Positions 34,600 through 42,769 of a stretch of DNA of 64,000 nt are shown here, in pieces. Position 1 is the first letter of the stretch. Every line of letters begins with the position of its first letter. The position numbers and the translations under genes were made by a program. The stretch comes from Runella aurantiaca. Lineage in GTDB: Bacteria > Bacteroidota > Bacteroidia > Cytophagales > Spirosomataceae. The stretch spans positions 58,316 through 122,315 of the forward strand of contig NZ_QPIW01000020.1 in the NCBI RefSeq assembly GCF_003339505.1, in the 5' to 3' direction. The notes under the pieces were generated by a model. That model did no database searches. It was not told the origin of the DNA and was given only the letters and a program-made list of their open reading frames with translations.

Positions 34600-34887
34600 T
34601 TAGCCGTTTATTACACTTCGCAGCCGCTGCTGAAGCGCCACACGCTCTGCCAAGGCTTTCTTACTGCTGCGATACCACAAATAGGCAATGACGCCAACGG
34701 TGAGGTACGGAAACACAAATAAATAAGCAATACCTGCGTTGATACCATTTCCAATTACATTTCTTCCCGTGCTCATATTGGTTTCAACGGCCCCTTTGCA
34801 CATCGCGCACTGCGCCATTGCACTTTCAGAGAAAACAAGCGCCAACAAAACAATTACTACCAAACTTATTACCTTTTTCATACTCAT
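34600..34887 (-). CDS. Small membrane protein with a CAMCK motif, near oxidase assembly genes
   Basis: 95 residues: signal peptide (MSMKKVISLVVIVLLALVFS..AMA), then QCAMCKGAVETN directly after the predicted cleavage site, and one membrane helix (AGIAYLFVFPYLTVGVIAYL) with a basic tail. The CxxC faces the periplasm and could bind metal or take part in thiol chemistry. It lies 2 bp after the DUF420 gene at the end of the oxidase locus, so a role in copper delivery or oxidase assembly is plausible but inferred only from position. The start could also be at residue 3. Confidence 0.7.
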   Translation of the reverse strand: MSMKKVISLVVIVLLALVFSESAMAQCAMCKGAVETNMSTGRNVIGNGINAGIAYLFVFPYLTVGVIAYLWYRSSKKALAERVALQQRLRSVING

Positions 34888-34889
34888 CT

Positions 34890-35432
34890 TTAATTATAGT
34901 AAGGACTAATCATTAAATAGACAATCACTCCCGTAACACTCACGTACAACCAAATTGGGAACGCCCATTTCACCGCTTTTCTGTGAAGGTCAATCTGATT
35001 GCTCAACGCAAAATAAATGGCCCTCAACACAAACCAAACAACACCAATTGACAACGTTATGTGCGTTATTAACAGAAAATAATAAATGGGTCTTATCAGC
35101 CCCTCTCCCCCAAAGGGAGTAGACTCGTTGGACAAATGGTACAATACATAACTGACCAAAAACAAAGCACCTAAGCTAAACGAAACAGTCATCATTCGGC
35201 GGTGAGCTGCAATGTTTTTTTTCTTAATAAAGTAATACCCCGCCAATAATGTAAGCGAAGTTAAGGTATTAATGAGACCATTAAGGTGCGGTAAGACCTG
35301 GCTCCATTCTCCAAGCTCCACTTTAGGAATTCGTGGATTGAGCAAAACAGCCACTACCAACGGAATAGCCACTGCCACAATGTTTATTACTTTATTAAAT
35401 TTTTTGTCTTTGGGTAATGCAAGTGTTGCCAT
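34890..35432 (-). CDS. DUF420 (CtaM-like) membrane protein, cytochrome oxidase assembly
   Basis: 180 residues from the ATG at 35432 (MATLALPKDKKFNKVINIVA); an upstream in-frame start at 35468 would overlap the preceding gene and adds residues unlike the family. Five hydrophobic segments with conserved histidines (LPHLNGLINTLTSLTLLAGY; AAHRRMMTVSF; LITHITLSIGVVWFVLRA; DLHRKAVKWAFPIWLYVSVT) match DUF420. A relative in Staphylococcus, CtaM, is needed for maturation of an aa3-type oxidase. Its place at the end of the oxidase gene run supports the same role here. Confidence 0.85.
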   Translation of the reverse strand: MATLALPKDKKFNKVINIVAVAIPLVVAVLLNPRIPKVELGEWSQVLPHLNGLINTLTSLTLLAGYYFIKKKNIAAHRRMMTVSFSLGALFLVSYVLYHLSNESTPFGGEGLIRPIYYFLLITHITLSIGVVWFVLRAIYFALSNQIDLHRKAVKWAFPIWLYVSVTGVIVYLMISPYYN

Positions 35433-35439
35433 TATCGGG

Positions 35440-35964
35440 TTAATCTTTGCCTTTATTGTAAATATCAATCAGGATTTTCAATTCTGCCAACAAGCGGTCT
35501 ACGTCTTCGGGGTCAGTACCATCATAAACACCTCTGGTATATCCTTCTTTGTCTATCAGTATAAACTGTTCGTTGTAGAGAATGTTTTCAGCAGACTTTG
35601 CTTTTATTAACGGCTTGATTTTGTAAATCTCCGTTGCGTCTTTTTCAACATTTTCACCTTTTAAGGCTTCTATTTTTACGTCGTCCGAAGCTAATTTTTC
35701 AACCCTTGAAAATTGTTGAATTAGCTGATTTGAGGGGTTTTCACCGAAAAACGCCACAACTTTAATATTCTTTTCTACGGCTGTCGGAACTTGATAAAAA
35801 ACCGTATCCTGACCGTTCATTACGACCTTTCCAGTTGAATCAACCAGCGGTTGAAGGTAGGGCAACGTAAAGTGGTTTTCGGCAAAACCGTGTAAAAATA
35901 AAACGATTAAAGCCGGCAACACCAACACTAGGGTTAGCAAGCCGGCTTTCATGTATCTTTTCAT
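35440..35964 (-). CDS. SCO-like thioredoxin-fold protein lacking the copper-binding cysteines
   Basis: 174 residues, anchored by an N-terminal membrane segment (MKAGLLTLVLVLPALIVLFL). The C-terminal part, FILIDKEGYTRGVYDGTDPE followed by DVDRLLAELKILI, is the usual end of SCO1/SenC proteins. The strand that normally carries CxxxC reads VVAFFGENPSNQLIQQF, with no cysteine, and the copper-ligand histidine is not evident. SCO proteins deliver copper to the CuA site of subunit II; without these ligands this one cannot bind copper the usual way. It may be structural, or act with the CAMCK protein two genes downstream. Confidence 0.75.
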   Translation of the reverse strand: MKRYMKAGLLTLVLVLPALIVLFLHGFAENHFTLPYLQPLVDSTGKVVMNGQDTVFYQVPTAVEKNIKVVAFFGENPSNQLIQQFSRVEKLASDDVKIEALKGENVEKDATEIYKIKPLIKAKSAENILYNEQFILIDKEGYTRGVYDGTDPEDVDRLLAELKILIDIYNKGKD

Positions 35965-36028
35965 AGTATAAAATACTCTTTTACTCAGAATTGAGTGGGG
36001 AAGATACCATTCAACTCACTTTAAAAAA

Positions 36029-36349
36029 TTAACGTAAGTCGAAAATGGAGCCTCCCTCACGCATCAGGGCAATCAACAACCAAACCACAAAAATACAAGG
36101 AATCAGGATTGCCCAAATGAGTGATTTTACTTCATGCTTTAAGTGCATAAATTCACCCACTATATAAAAAGCTTTCACAATGGTCATTCCAACGAATATT
36201 GCAGTTTTAAGTGTTCCTGCTTCAAGTGTAAAAGCAATTAAAAACTCAACTGCAGTCAGGATTAAAAGAATCCAAAAAGTACGCCAAATTGCTTTTCTTT
36301 GCTCTGCACCGGCGTTTTCATCAACTTCGTGTTCGTGTACGTGTGCCAT
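36029..36349 (-). CDS. Cytochrome c oxidase subunit IV family protein
   Basis: 106 residues with a His/Glu-rich N-terminus (MAHVHEHEVDENAGAEQRKA) and three membrane segments (FWILLILTAVEFLIAFTL; TAIFVGMTIVKAFYIVGEFM; LIWAILIPCIFVVWLLIALM). This is the small prokaryotic subunit IV found in Bacteroidota oxidases. It follows a subunit III gene on the same strand. Confidence 0.85.
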   Translation of the reverse strand: MAHVHEHEVDENAGAEQRKAIWRTFWILLILTAVEFLIAFTLEAGTLKTAIFVGMTIVKAFYIVGEFMHLKHEVKSLIWAILIPCIFVVWLLIALMREGGSIFDLR

Positions 36350-36434
36350 ATCTTTTTAATTTTAAGTTAAACGTTAGGAAGGGGTGCATTAAAGCAGCTT
36401 GTACGTTTAATGCTTTGTATTTAACGGTGCTGAA

Positions 36435-37196
36435 TTATACGAGGTAAAAGAATGTAAATACAAATACCCATACCAAATCCACAAAGTGCCAGTACAAACC
36501 TACTTTCTCAACCATTTCATAATGTCCTCTGCGCTCATACGTACCCGTAGCCGTGCGATAAAAAACCAAGAAGTTTAATACAACACCCGAAAATACGTGG
36601 GTTCCGTGAAAACCTGTAATAAAGAAAAAGAAGTCAGCAAACGCTGGCGGACCATATTGATTTACGGTAAGATTTGCACCGAATACAGTTTTGGAAACCC
36701 ATGAACCGTCAACAATTTCTTTAATAACCGTTCCACCTTCTGTTCCGTGGATAAAGTGCGTCCATTCCCATGCTTGGCAACCTAAAAAGGTAGCACCGCC
36801 CAATAGCGTCCAAAGCATGTATTTTTCAACGGTTGCTCTGTCATTACGATGGCCTGCTTCTACTGCCAATACCATTGTTACCGAACTAAAAATCAAGATA
36901 AAGGTCATTATCCCAACGAAAATAAGCGGTGCATGTAAACCATGCAAAAAGGGTAGTGCATCAAAAACCTTTTCTGGAATCGGCCAATAGGTCGGCGATG
37001 AAACAAAATCAACAACTTTACCTGCGTAGGCAGGGTAACTATAGCGAACTAAACCATAAGAAACCAGCAAAGCCGAGAAAGTGAATGTGTCCGAAACTAA
37101 AAAGAACCACATCATCAACTTCCCGTAGCTGGCTTTCATAGGTTCAACTCCCCCCAGCCATACATTTTTAACATTCGGTTGTGCAGTAGCAGCCAT
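36435..37196 (-). CDS. Cytochrome c oxidase subunit III (longer copy)
   Basis: 253 residues with about five to seven hydrophobic segments, including FILIFSSVTMVLAVEAGHRN and the family end signature GLYWHFVDLVWVFVF. Subunit III stabilises the catalytic core and helps proton uptake. It contains a polar insert (about residues 150-175, HGTEGGTVIKEIVDGSWVSK) absent from the shorter neighbour. It lies 44 bp after the 194-residue subunit III gene; both copies probably belong to the same oxidase. Confidence 0.9.
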   Translation of the reverse strand: MAATAQPNVKNVWLGGVEPMKASYGKLMMWFFLVSDTFTFSALLVSYGLVRYSYPAYAGKVVDFVSSPTYWPIPEKVFDALPFLHGLHAPLIFVGIMTFILIFSSVTMVLAVEAGHRNDRATVEKYMLWTLLGGATFLGCQAWEWTHFIHGTEGGTVIKEIVDGSWVSKTVFGANLTVNQYGPPAFADFFFFITGFHGTHVFSGVVLNFLVFYRTATGTYERRGHYEMVEKVGLYWHFVDLVWVFVFTFFYLV

Positions 37197-37240
37197 CGTT
37201 ATTCTATTAAATATTGCAAGTTTTAATTAAGACTCTTTTT

Positions 37241-37825
37241 CTAACGAAAATACAAAAGGAAAACAAATAAATAAATCCACAGAATGTCAAGAAAATGCCA
37301 ATATGTGGTACAAATTTCTATTCGACGGAGGTTTTTGGCGTGTACTTTCAGTCTCATTGCTGAAATAAATGTAACACAAAGAACCAAAAGACCAGTGATT
37401 AAGTGAATACCGTGCAACAAAGTAAACACGTAAAAAAACGAGCCTGAAGGATTACCGACAAAGTATACGTTTTGCGCAACCAAATCTTTCCAGCCCAGAA
37501 ACTGCATCACCAAAAATGCCATTCCGAGCACAAAAGTAATAGAAATTGCTATTTTGAGTGTATTGAAATTATCTTTTTTTGCAGCTACGTATGCCCAGTG
37601 CATTGCCACACTACTTACAACAAGCACTACAGTACTGTACCAAAAGATTTGCGGAATTTGAAACTCTACCCAGTTTCCTTCGGCCCGTCGAACCAAGTAT
37701 GCACTGGTTTGGGAAGCAAACAACATGATAATGGTAACAATAAAGCCCCAAAGTATAAACTTCTTGGGGTCCATCGCCAACGTTTCAGGAGCTTCCTCAA
37801 TTCTTATTTTTTCTACCTCAGCCAT
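37241..37825 (-). CDS. Cytochrome c oxidase subunit III (shorter copy)
   Basis: 194 residues with five membrane segments and the family signature TYWHFLDILWIYLFVFLLYF at the C-terminus, plus LLHGIHLITGLLVL. The short five-helix form is common for subunit III of caa3- and bo-type oxidases. It starts 8 bp after the heme O synthase gene stop. Two adjacent subunit III genes of different length occur here. Confidence 0.9.
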   Translation of the reverse strand: MAEVEKIRIEEAPETLAMDPKKFILWGFIVTIIMLFASQTSAYLVRRAEGNWVEFQIPQIFWYSTVVLVVSSVAMHWAYVAAKKDNFNTLKIAISITFVLGMAFLVMQFLGWKDLVAQNVYFVGNPSGSFFYVFTLLHGIHLITGLLVLCVTFISAMRLKVHAKNLRRIEICTTYWHFLDILWIYLFVFLLYFR

Positions 37826-37833
37826 GTTCTGAA

Positions 37834-38709
37834 TTAAATTTTATCCAACAGGTACGCTATTTGTACTATTGGTAAATAAATAAATGAGCCAAACATTAAT
37901 TGTAACGCTGTCTTGTCGGAGCATTTACGCATTAAATGGAATGTTTGAGCCAGGAATAAAACACCAAACAACATTGCCACCAAAGCAGAATTGATTCCTG
38001 TCATTCCCAATTCATAAGGCAACCATCCTACTGGCAATAAAAACAAGGTATAAATCATTATTTGAATCGCCGTACTTAAATCTTTGCCCCCTTTAGATGG
38101 CAATAAACGAAAACCTGCTTTCTTGTAATCTTCATCCAAAACCCAAGCAATTGCCCAAAAGTGGGGAAACTGCCAAATAAATTGAATCGCAAAAAGTATA
38201 CCCGGTTCAAGTCCAAATTGATTGGTTGCTGCCACCCAGCCAATCATGGGTGGAAATGCCCCTGGTATTGCACCGACAAATACAGCAATCGGGCCTACTT
38301 TCTTTAAGGGCGTATATACAAAACCATAGAGAATCGTTGACAATACCGCCAATGCACAGGCACGCAGATTGAACTCAACAAAAAAGAGAATTGTCGATAC
38401 CGCAAATAACACAATTGCCAACCAAACGGCTTCCCGTGTACTCACACGCCCACTTGGAAGCGGACGGTTCTGCGTACGTTTCATCAACTTATCTAAATCT
38501 ATCTCAATAATTTGATTGATGATATTGGCCGCCCCTGTGATACAAAATGCGGCAAACAAAAAAATGGTTAGTGGTAACCATTCTACTTTATCGATACCTA
38601 AACTGTATCCAAAAGCCCCCGAAAAAGCAAGCAACCACGACAACCGCAACTTCATAAGTTCCAAGTAAGCACGTAGCTTTAAAAAGAGTATATCTAAGGT
38701 TATTGACAT
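37834..38709 (-). CDS. ctaB: Protoheme IX farnesyltransferase (heme O synthase)
   Basis: 291 residues, a polytopic UbiA-family enzyme that adds a farnesyl group to heme B to make heme O. The prenyl-diphosphate-binding region is visible as NIINQIIEIDLDKLMKRTQN followed by RPLPSGR (about residues 60-86). The second Asp-rich loop is AWVLDEDYKKAGFRLLP. It starts 1 bp after the heme A synthase gene stop, so the two heme-modifying enzymes are made together and supply the oxidase encoded around them. Confidence 0.95.
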   Translation of the reverse strand: MSITLDILFLKLRAYLELMKLRLSWLLAFSGAFGYSLGIDKVEWLPLTIFLFAAFCITGAANIINQIIEIDLDKLMKRTQNRPLPSGRVSTREAVWLAIVLFAVSTILFFVEFNLRACALAVLSTILYGFVYTPLKKVGPIAVFVGAIPGAFPPMIGWVAATNQFGLEPGILFAIQFIWQFPHFWAIAWVLDEDYKKAGFRLLPSKGGKDLSTAIQIMIYTLFLLPVGWLPYELGMTGINSALVAMLFGVLFLAQTFHLMRKCSDKTALQLMFGSFIYLPIVQIAYLLDKI

Positions 38710-38710
38710 T

Positions 38711-39733
38711 TCAAACGTTTATATTTTCAACTTTTAAAGCCGTTTTATGAGTAAACACACTTTCAGCATTAATTAATAGCCACACCACAAATTGCATTCC
38801 AACGGCAACCGTTGCCAATGTTAGGTGGATTGGCTGTGCAACAGCGGGCACACTCAAATAAGCCAAAATAATCCCTGTTACAATCTCAATAATAATTGTT
38901 GCCAGAAGGGCATTGGACAACTTAGAAACAATACCTTTGGTTTGTGTATACTTTGATAATAAATAAACCAAACCAACGTGGAGAATCAAAACAATAATTG
39001 AATAAGACCTATGAATGTAAAATGAAATCCCTAAGTTTTCTACCCACTTATTACGTCCTTCATTACCAAGATTCACAATTACGTCATCCATTGCTTCCCT
39101 CACTTGCGTACCAATCAACACTTGAAGCAGTGACAGGCCTATAGTCCACTTCAACCATTTATCAATCAATGGCTTATTTCCGACCTTTTCTACTTTCACC
39201 TTCCCTACATACGACCTTGCCATAACATACAACAGCACAAATACTATGACAATTGCCAAAAGCATGTGCAATGTGACGATGAACGGCGATAGTTCGGCTG
39301 ATACTACTTTAGAACCTAACCAACCTTGAAAACCTGTCAGCAAGAACGCTGTCAAGCTCATGTAAAAAATAGGGCGGTCTTTTTTTAAGAAGGGAATAGA
39401 TGCGAGCAGTGTTCCAAAAACCAGGACTCCCGTAAAAGCCCCAAACAAACGATTAAGATACTCAATCCAAGTCTTCGTAGGGTTGAATTCTACTTCACCT
39501 TTGAGTTTAGCACCGTAAATCTCTTGGTAATTTGGAGGAAGTTGGGATACCTCTGTGGGAGGAACCCAACTTCCAAAACATTTTGGCCAATCGGGACACC
39601 CCATCCCAGAGCCAGTACTTCTAACAATTCCGCCGATAAGTATTAATAAATATACAACGACAACTGTTAGAAGTGCCAGCCTCCGAAACAGGCGATTGCT
39701 GTTATTGTGATCAATGAGCCTGGAATTGGTCAT
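38711..39733 (-). CDS. ctaA: Heme A synthase (COX15/CtaA family)
   Basis: 340 residues from the ATG at 39733 (MTNSRLIDHNNSNRLFRRLA). It converts heme O to heme A for the aa3-type oxidase. Motifs: GGIVRSTGSGMGCPDWPKCF near the N-terminus (Cys pair), EYLNRLFGAFTG with the catalytic Glu, LHMLLAIVIVF and YIHRSYSIIVL with heme ligands; about eight membrane helices. The start overlaps the end of the subunit I gene by 23 bp. A start 18 bp further upstream exists but only lengthens the overlap. Confidence 0.95.
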   Translation of the reverse strand: MTNSRLIDHNNSNRLFRRLALLTVVVVYLLILIGGIVRSTGSGMGCPDWPKCFGSWVPPTEVSQLPPNYQEIYGAKLKGEVEFNPTKTWIEYLNRLFGAFTGVLVFGTLLASIPFLKKDRPIFYMSLTAFLLTGFQGWLGSKVVSAELSPFIVTLHMLLAIVIVFVLLYVMARSYVGKVKVEKVGNKPLIDKWLKWTIGLSLLQVLIGTQVREAMDDVIVNLGNEGRNKWVENLGISFYIHRSYSIIVLILHVGLVYLLSKYTQTKGIVSKLSNALLATIIIEIVTGIILAYLSVPAVAQPIHLTLATVAVGMQFVVWLLINAESVFTHKTALKVENINV

Positions 39734-41591
39734 TGTAATTTTGAGCCTCAATTTCTTTTTCCTGCGCTATATAGGCATTCTCATGTGGGAAATTAGATTC
39801 TGGTGTTTGAGAATGAGGTACATTTTGCGGAATAAAATCAACGTCTGAACCTGGTTTGCTATAATCATAAGGCCAACGATACACGGCAGGAATTTCACCG
39901 ACCCAGTTACCGTGCCCTACATTGACAGGCGTAGTCCATTCAAGGGTTGTTGACTTCCATGGATTCATCGGAGCTACTTTACCCTTAAACATGCTGTAGA
40001 AGAAGTTCCAAAGGAATACAAACTGCGCAAAGAATGTAAAGATAGCAGCAATACTCACAAACATGTTGAGGTCGGTAAACGACTTACCAAAGTCAAAGCT
40101 GGTAAATTGGTAATAACGACGTGGGAAGCCCGCAATACCAATATAGTGCATTGGGAAGAATACCAAGTATACTCCCGCAAACGTCAACCAGAAGTGAAGT
40201 TGTCCCAATGTATTGTTCATCATGCGGCCAAACATCTTTGGATACCAGTGATAAATACCCGCAAAGAACCCAAAGGCCGAGGCAGCTCCCATTACAATGT
40301 GGAAGTGAGCCACTACAAAATATGTATCGTGCAATTGAATATCCAACGCAGAGTTACCTAAGATAATCCCAGTTAATCCACCCGATACAAACAACGACAC
40401 CAAACCAATAGAGAAAAGCATCCCAGGCGTAAACACAATGTTACCGCGCCACAGCGTCGTGATGTAGTTAAACGCTTTTACCGCCGAAGGAACGGCAATT
40501 ATAAGCGTCAAGAACATAAATATTGAACCTAAGAATGGGTTCATTCCAGTCACAAACATGTGGTGAGCCCACACGATAAAGGCAAGGAATGCAATAGCCA
40601 TCAAAGAGGCAATCATGGCACGATAACCGAAAATTGGCTTACGTGAATTGGTTGCAATAATTTCCGAAGTAATCCCCAATGCAGGAAGCAATACAATATA
40701 TACTTCTGGGTGACCTAAGAACCAAAACAAGTGTTGGAACAAAATCGGGCTACCGCCAACGTTTGGTAAAGCTTCGCCGTTGATATAGATTTCTGAAAGA
40801 TAGAAACTTGTACCAAAATGGCGGTCAAAAATCAAAAGCAATGCAGCCGACAACAATACTGGGAATGAGATAATCCCCAAAATGGCCGTAATCATAAACG
40901 CCCAAATCGTCAACGGAAGACGCGTAAATGTCATACCACGGGTACGGAGGTTAATGATGGTTGTCACGTAGTTTAAGCTACCCAAAAGAGATGACATAAT
41001 GAAGATTGCCATACTGAGCAGCCACAACGTCATCCCCATTTCAGAGCCCATGTGTGCTTGTGGTAAGGCACTCAAAGGAGGATATACAACCCATCCACCC
41101 GCAGCAGGTCCAGTTTCTAGAAAGATAGATACAAACATTAAAACGCTTGATGCAAAAAAGAACCAAAACGATAACATGTTTAAGAAACCAGACGCCATGT
41201 CGCGCGCACCTACTTGCAATGGAATCAAGAAGTTACTGAATGTACCGCTCAAGCCCGCTGTCAGTACAAAAAATACCATGATTGTACCGTGCATTGTCAC
41301 CAAAGCAAGGTAAAAGTTCGGATCTAACGCACCAGTCTCGGTTATCCATTTCCCAAGGAAAGGTTTCAACCAGCTAATATCTGCTCCGGGGAAACCCAAT
41401 TGAATACGAAAAACAACCGACATCGCCGCTCCGATAATCGCCCAAAAAATACCGGTAATCATGTATTGTTTGGCAATTACCTTATGGTCTTCTGAGAAGA
41501 TATACTTGCGCCAGAAGTTTAATTCTTCATGATGTTCATGCTCATCATGGGCGTGGACATCGTGTTCCAAATTGGCCTCTACTACTGACAT
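39711..41591 (-). CDS. ctaD: Cytochrome c oxidase subunit I
   Basis: 626 residues, the heme a / heme a3-CuB catalytic subunit reducing O2 to water and pumping protons. The cross-linked His-Tyr and A1-type Glu occur in GHPEVYIVLLPALG; CuB histidines in VWAHHMFVTGMNP; heme ligands in LHDTYFVVAHFHIVMGA. About twelve membrane helices; the N-terminus is His-rich (EHDVHAHDEHEHHEELNF). It follows the subunit II gene by 32 bp and precedes ctaA with overlap, in an operon headed by Alternative Complex III, with which this oxidase can form a supercomplex in Bacteroidota. Confidence 0.97.
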   Translation of the reverse strand: MSVVEANLEHDVHAHDEHEHHEELNFWRKYIFSEDHKVIAKQYMITGIFWAIIGAAMSVVFRIQLGFPGADISWLKPFLGKWITETGALDPNFYLALVTMHGTIMVFFVLTAGLSGTFSNFLIPLQVGARDMASGFLNMLSFWFFFASSVLMFVSIFLETGPAAGGWVVYPPLSALPQAHMGSEMGMTLWLLSMAIFIMSSLLGSLNYVTTIINLRTRGMTFTRLPLTIWAFMITAILGIISFPVLLSAALLLIFDRHFGTSFYLSEIYINGEALPNVGGSPILFQHLFWFLGHPEVYIVLLPALGITSEIIATNSRKPIFGYRAMIASLMAIAFLAFIVWAHHMFVTGMNPFLGSIFMFLTLIIAVPSAVKAFNYITTLWRGNIVFTPGMLFSIGLVSLFVSGGLTGIILGNSALDIQLHDTYFVVAHFHIVMGAASAFGFFAGIYHWYPKMFGRMMNNTLGQLHFWLTFAGVYLVFFPMHYIGIAGFPRRYYQFTSFDFGKSFTDLNMFVSIAAIFTFFAQFVFLWNFFYSMFKGKVAPMNPWKSTTLEWTTPVNVGHGNWVGEIPAVYRWPYDYSKPGSDVDFIPQNVPHSQTPESNFPHENAYIAQEKEIEAQNYNDQFQAH

Positions 41592-41623
41592 TTTTATGAG
41601 AGTTTAAAGTTGTAAATTTTCAA

Positions 41624-42739
41624 TTAACGCAAAGAAGAAGTAGCCGCAGCGGCCGAACCTGTAGCTGCAGTAGTGCTATCAACCTCTTCCACATAAGGAG
41701 CGTAATCCATTGCTTTCGCACGTAATTTTTCAGGAATTTTAGAAATGAACTTTGGATCAGCTTCTAAAATAGTTGAAAGCAAAGGCTTTTGTTGTTGTTT
41801 CCATGCATCTACCGATGCTTTATCTTCAACAATCAGACGTAAACGCATGGCAAAGTGACCACGTCCGCACACTTCCGTACAAGCAATCTCATAATCAAAA
41901 TTAGGATTCCCCAACTCTGCCCGCATTTGCTCGGTAGACTTATCAGGAGTAAACCAGAATTTAGTCGGCATTCCGGGAACCGCATCCATTTTCACCCGCA
42001 TGTGAGGAATAAATACACTGTGCAAAACATCGCGGGCGCGAATTTTCAGCGATACTGGTTTACCTACTTCAACGTGCATTTCACTTGGATTGATAAAATC
42101 ATCCATTGAAGCCTCATCAGAATAGTCAACCCCCATTTCGTTGTCGGAAGTTATCAACTTGAAGTTATAATTTCCAAGTTTGTTATCCTGAATACCTGGG
42201 TAACGTACAATCCAACCGAACTGTTTACCCATGATTTCAATTACTTGGGCATCAGCGGGAGCATCAGACATAATTTGGGTCCATGAACGAAATCCCAAGA
42301 ATACTAGCACTGCCATGATTACGGCTGGAATAGCAGTCCAAATCAACTCAAGTTTGTGATTTTCAGGATAAAAAGTAGCCTTATATCCTTTCTTGTATTG
42401 GTATTTCCACGCAAAAAAGAAAAGCAGGAAATTGACAATAAAGAACGCAATGGTCAATAATGACATGTCCAACCAAAACTGGCTGTCAGTCTCACGACCA
42501 TGTGGTGATGAAGCTTCGGGCAAAAAGTAGTTTCTGGCCGACAAATAAGACCATACCGCACCTACAGTCCCTGCAATTAGGAAAAACATCCACATTGCCC
42601 CGTTTATTTTATTGTTCGGAACGGGAGCATCCGCCTCAGTGTTTGATTGAACACTGCCCATTACTTTCTGCAATTTGGCTGCGATAGCAATTGCTACCCC
42701 AAGCAGCACAAGCAATAATAAACCAACTAAATATACCAT
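41624..42739 (-). CDS. ctaC: Cytochrome c oxidase subunit II (CuA site)
   Basis: 371 residues. An N-terminal hydrophobic segment (VYLVGLLLLVLLGVAIAIAA), two further membrane helices, then a periplasmic cupredoxin domain. The CuA ligands are present: His in RDVLHSVFIPHMR and the run ACTEVCGRGHFAMRL (C, E, C, H, M). It takes electrons from cytochrome c. There is no fused cytochrome c domain; the C-terminus ends in an Ala/Ser/Thr-rich tail. The gene starts 30 bp after actF. Confidence 0.96.
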   Translation of the reverse strand: MVYLVGLLLLVLLGVAIAIAAKLQKVMGSVQSNTEADAPVPNNKINGAMWMFFLIAGTVGAVWSYLSARNYFLPEASSPHGRETDSQFWLDMSLLTIAFFIVNFLLFFFAWKYQYKKGYKATFYPENHKLELIWTAIPAVIMAVLVFLGFRSWTQIMSDAPADAQVIEIMGKQFGWIVRYPGIQDNKLGNYNFKLITSDNEMGVDYSDEASMDDFINPSEMHVEVGKPVSLKIRARDVLHSVFIPHMRVKMDAVPGMPTKFWFTPDKSTEQMRAELGNPNFDYEIACTEVCGRGHFAMRLRLIVEDKASVDAWKQQQKPLLSTILEADPKFISKIPEKLRAKAMDYAPYVEEVDSTTAATGSAAAATSSLR

Positions 42740-42769
42740 TGTATTAAGATAGGTTGTAATTTAAATTCG

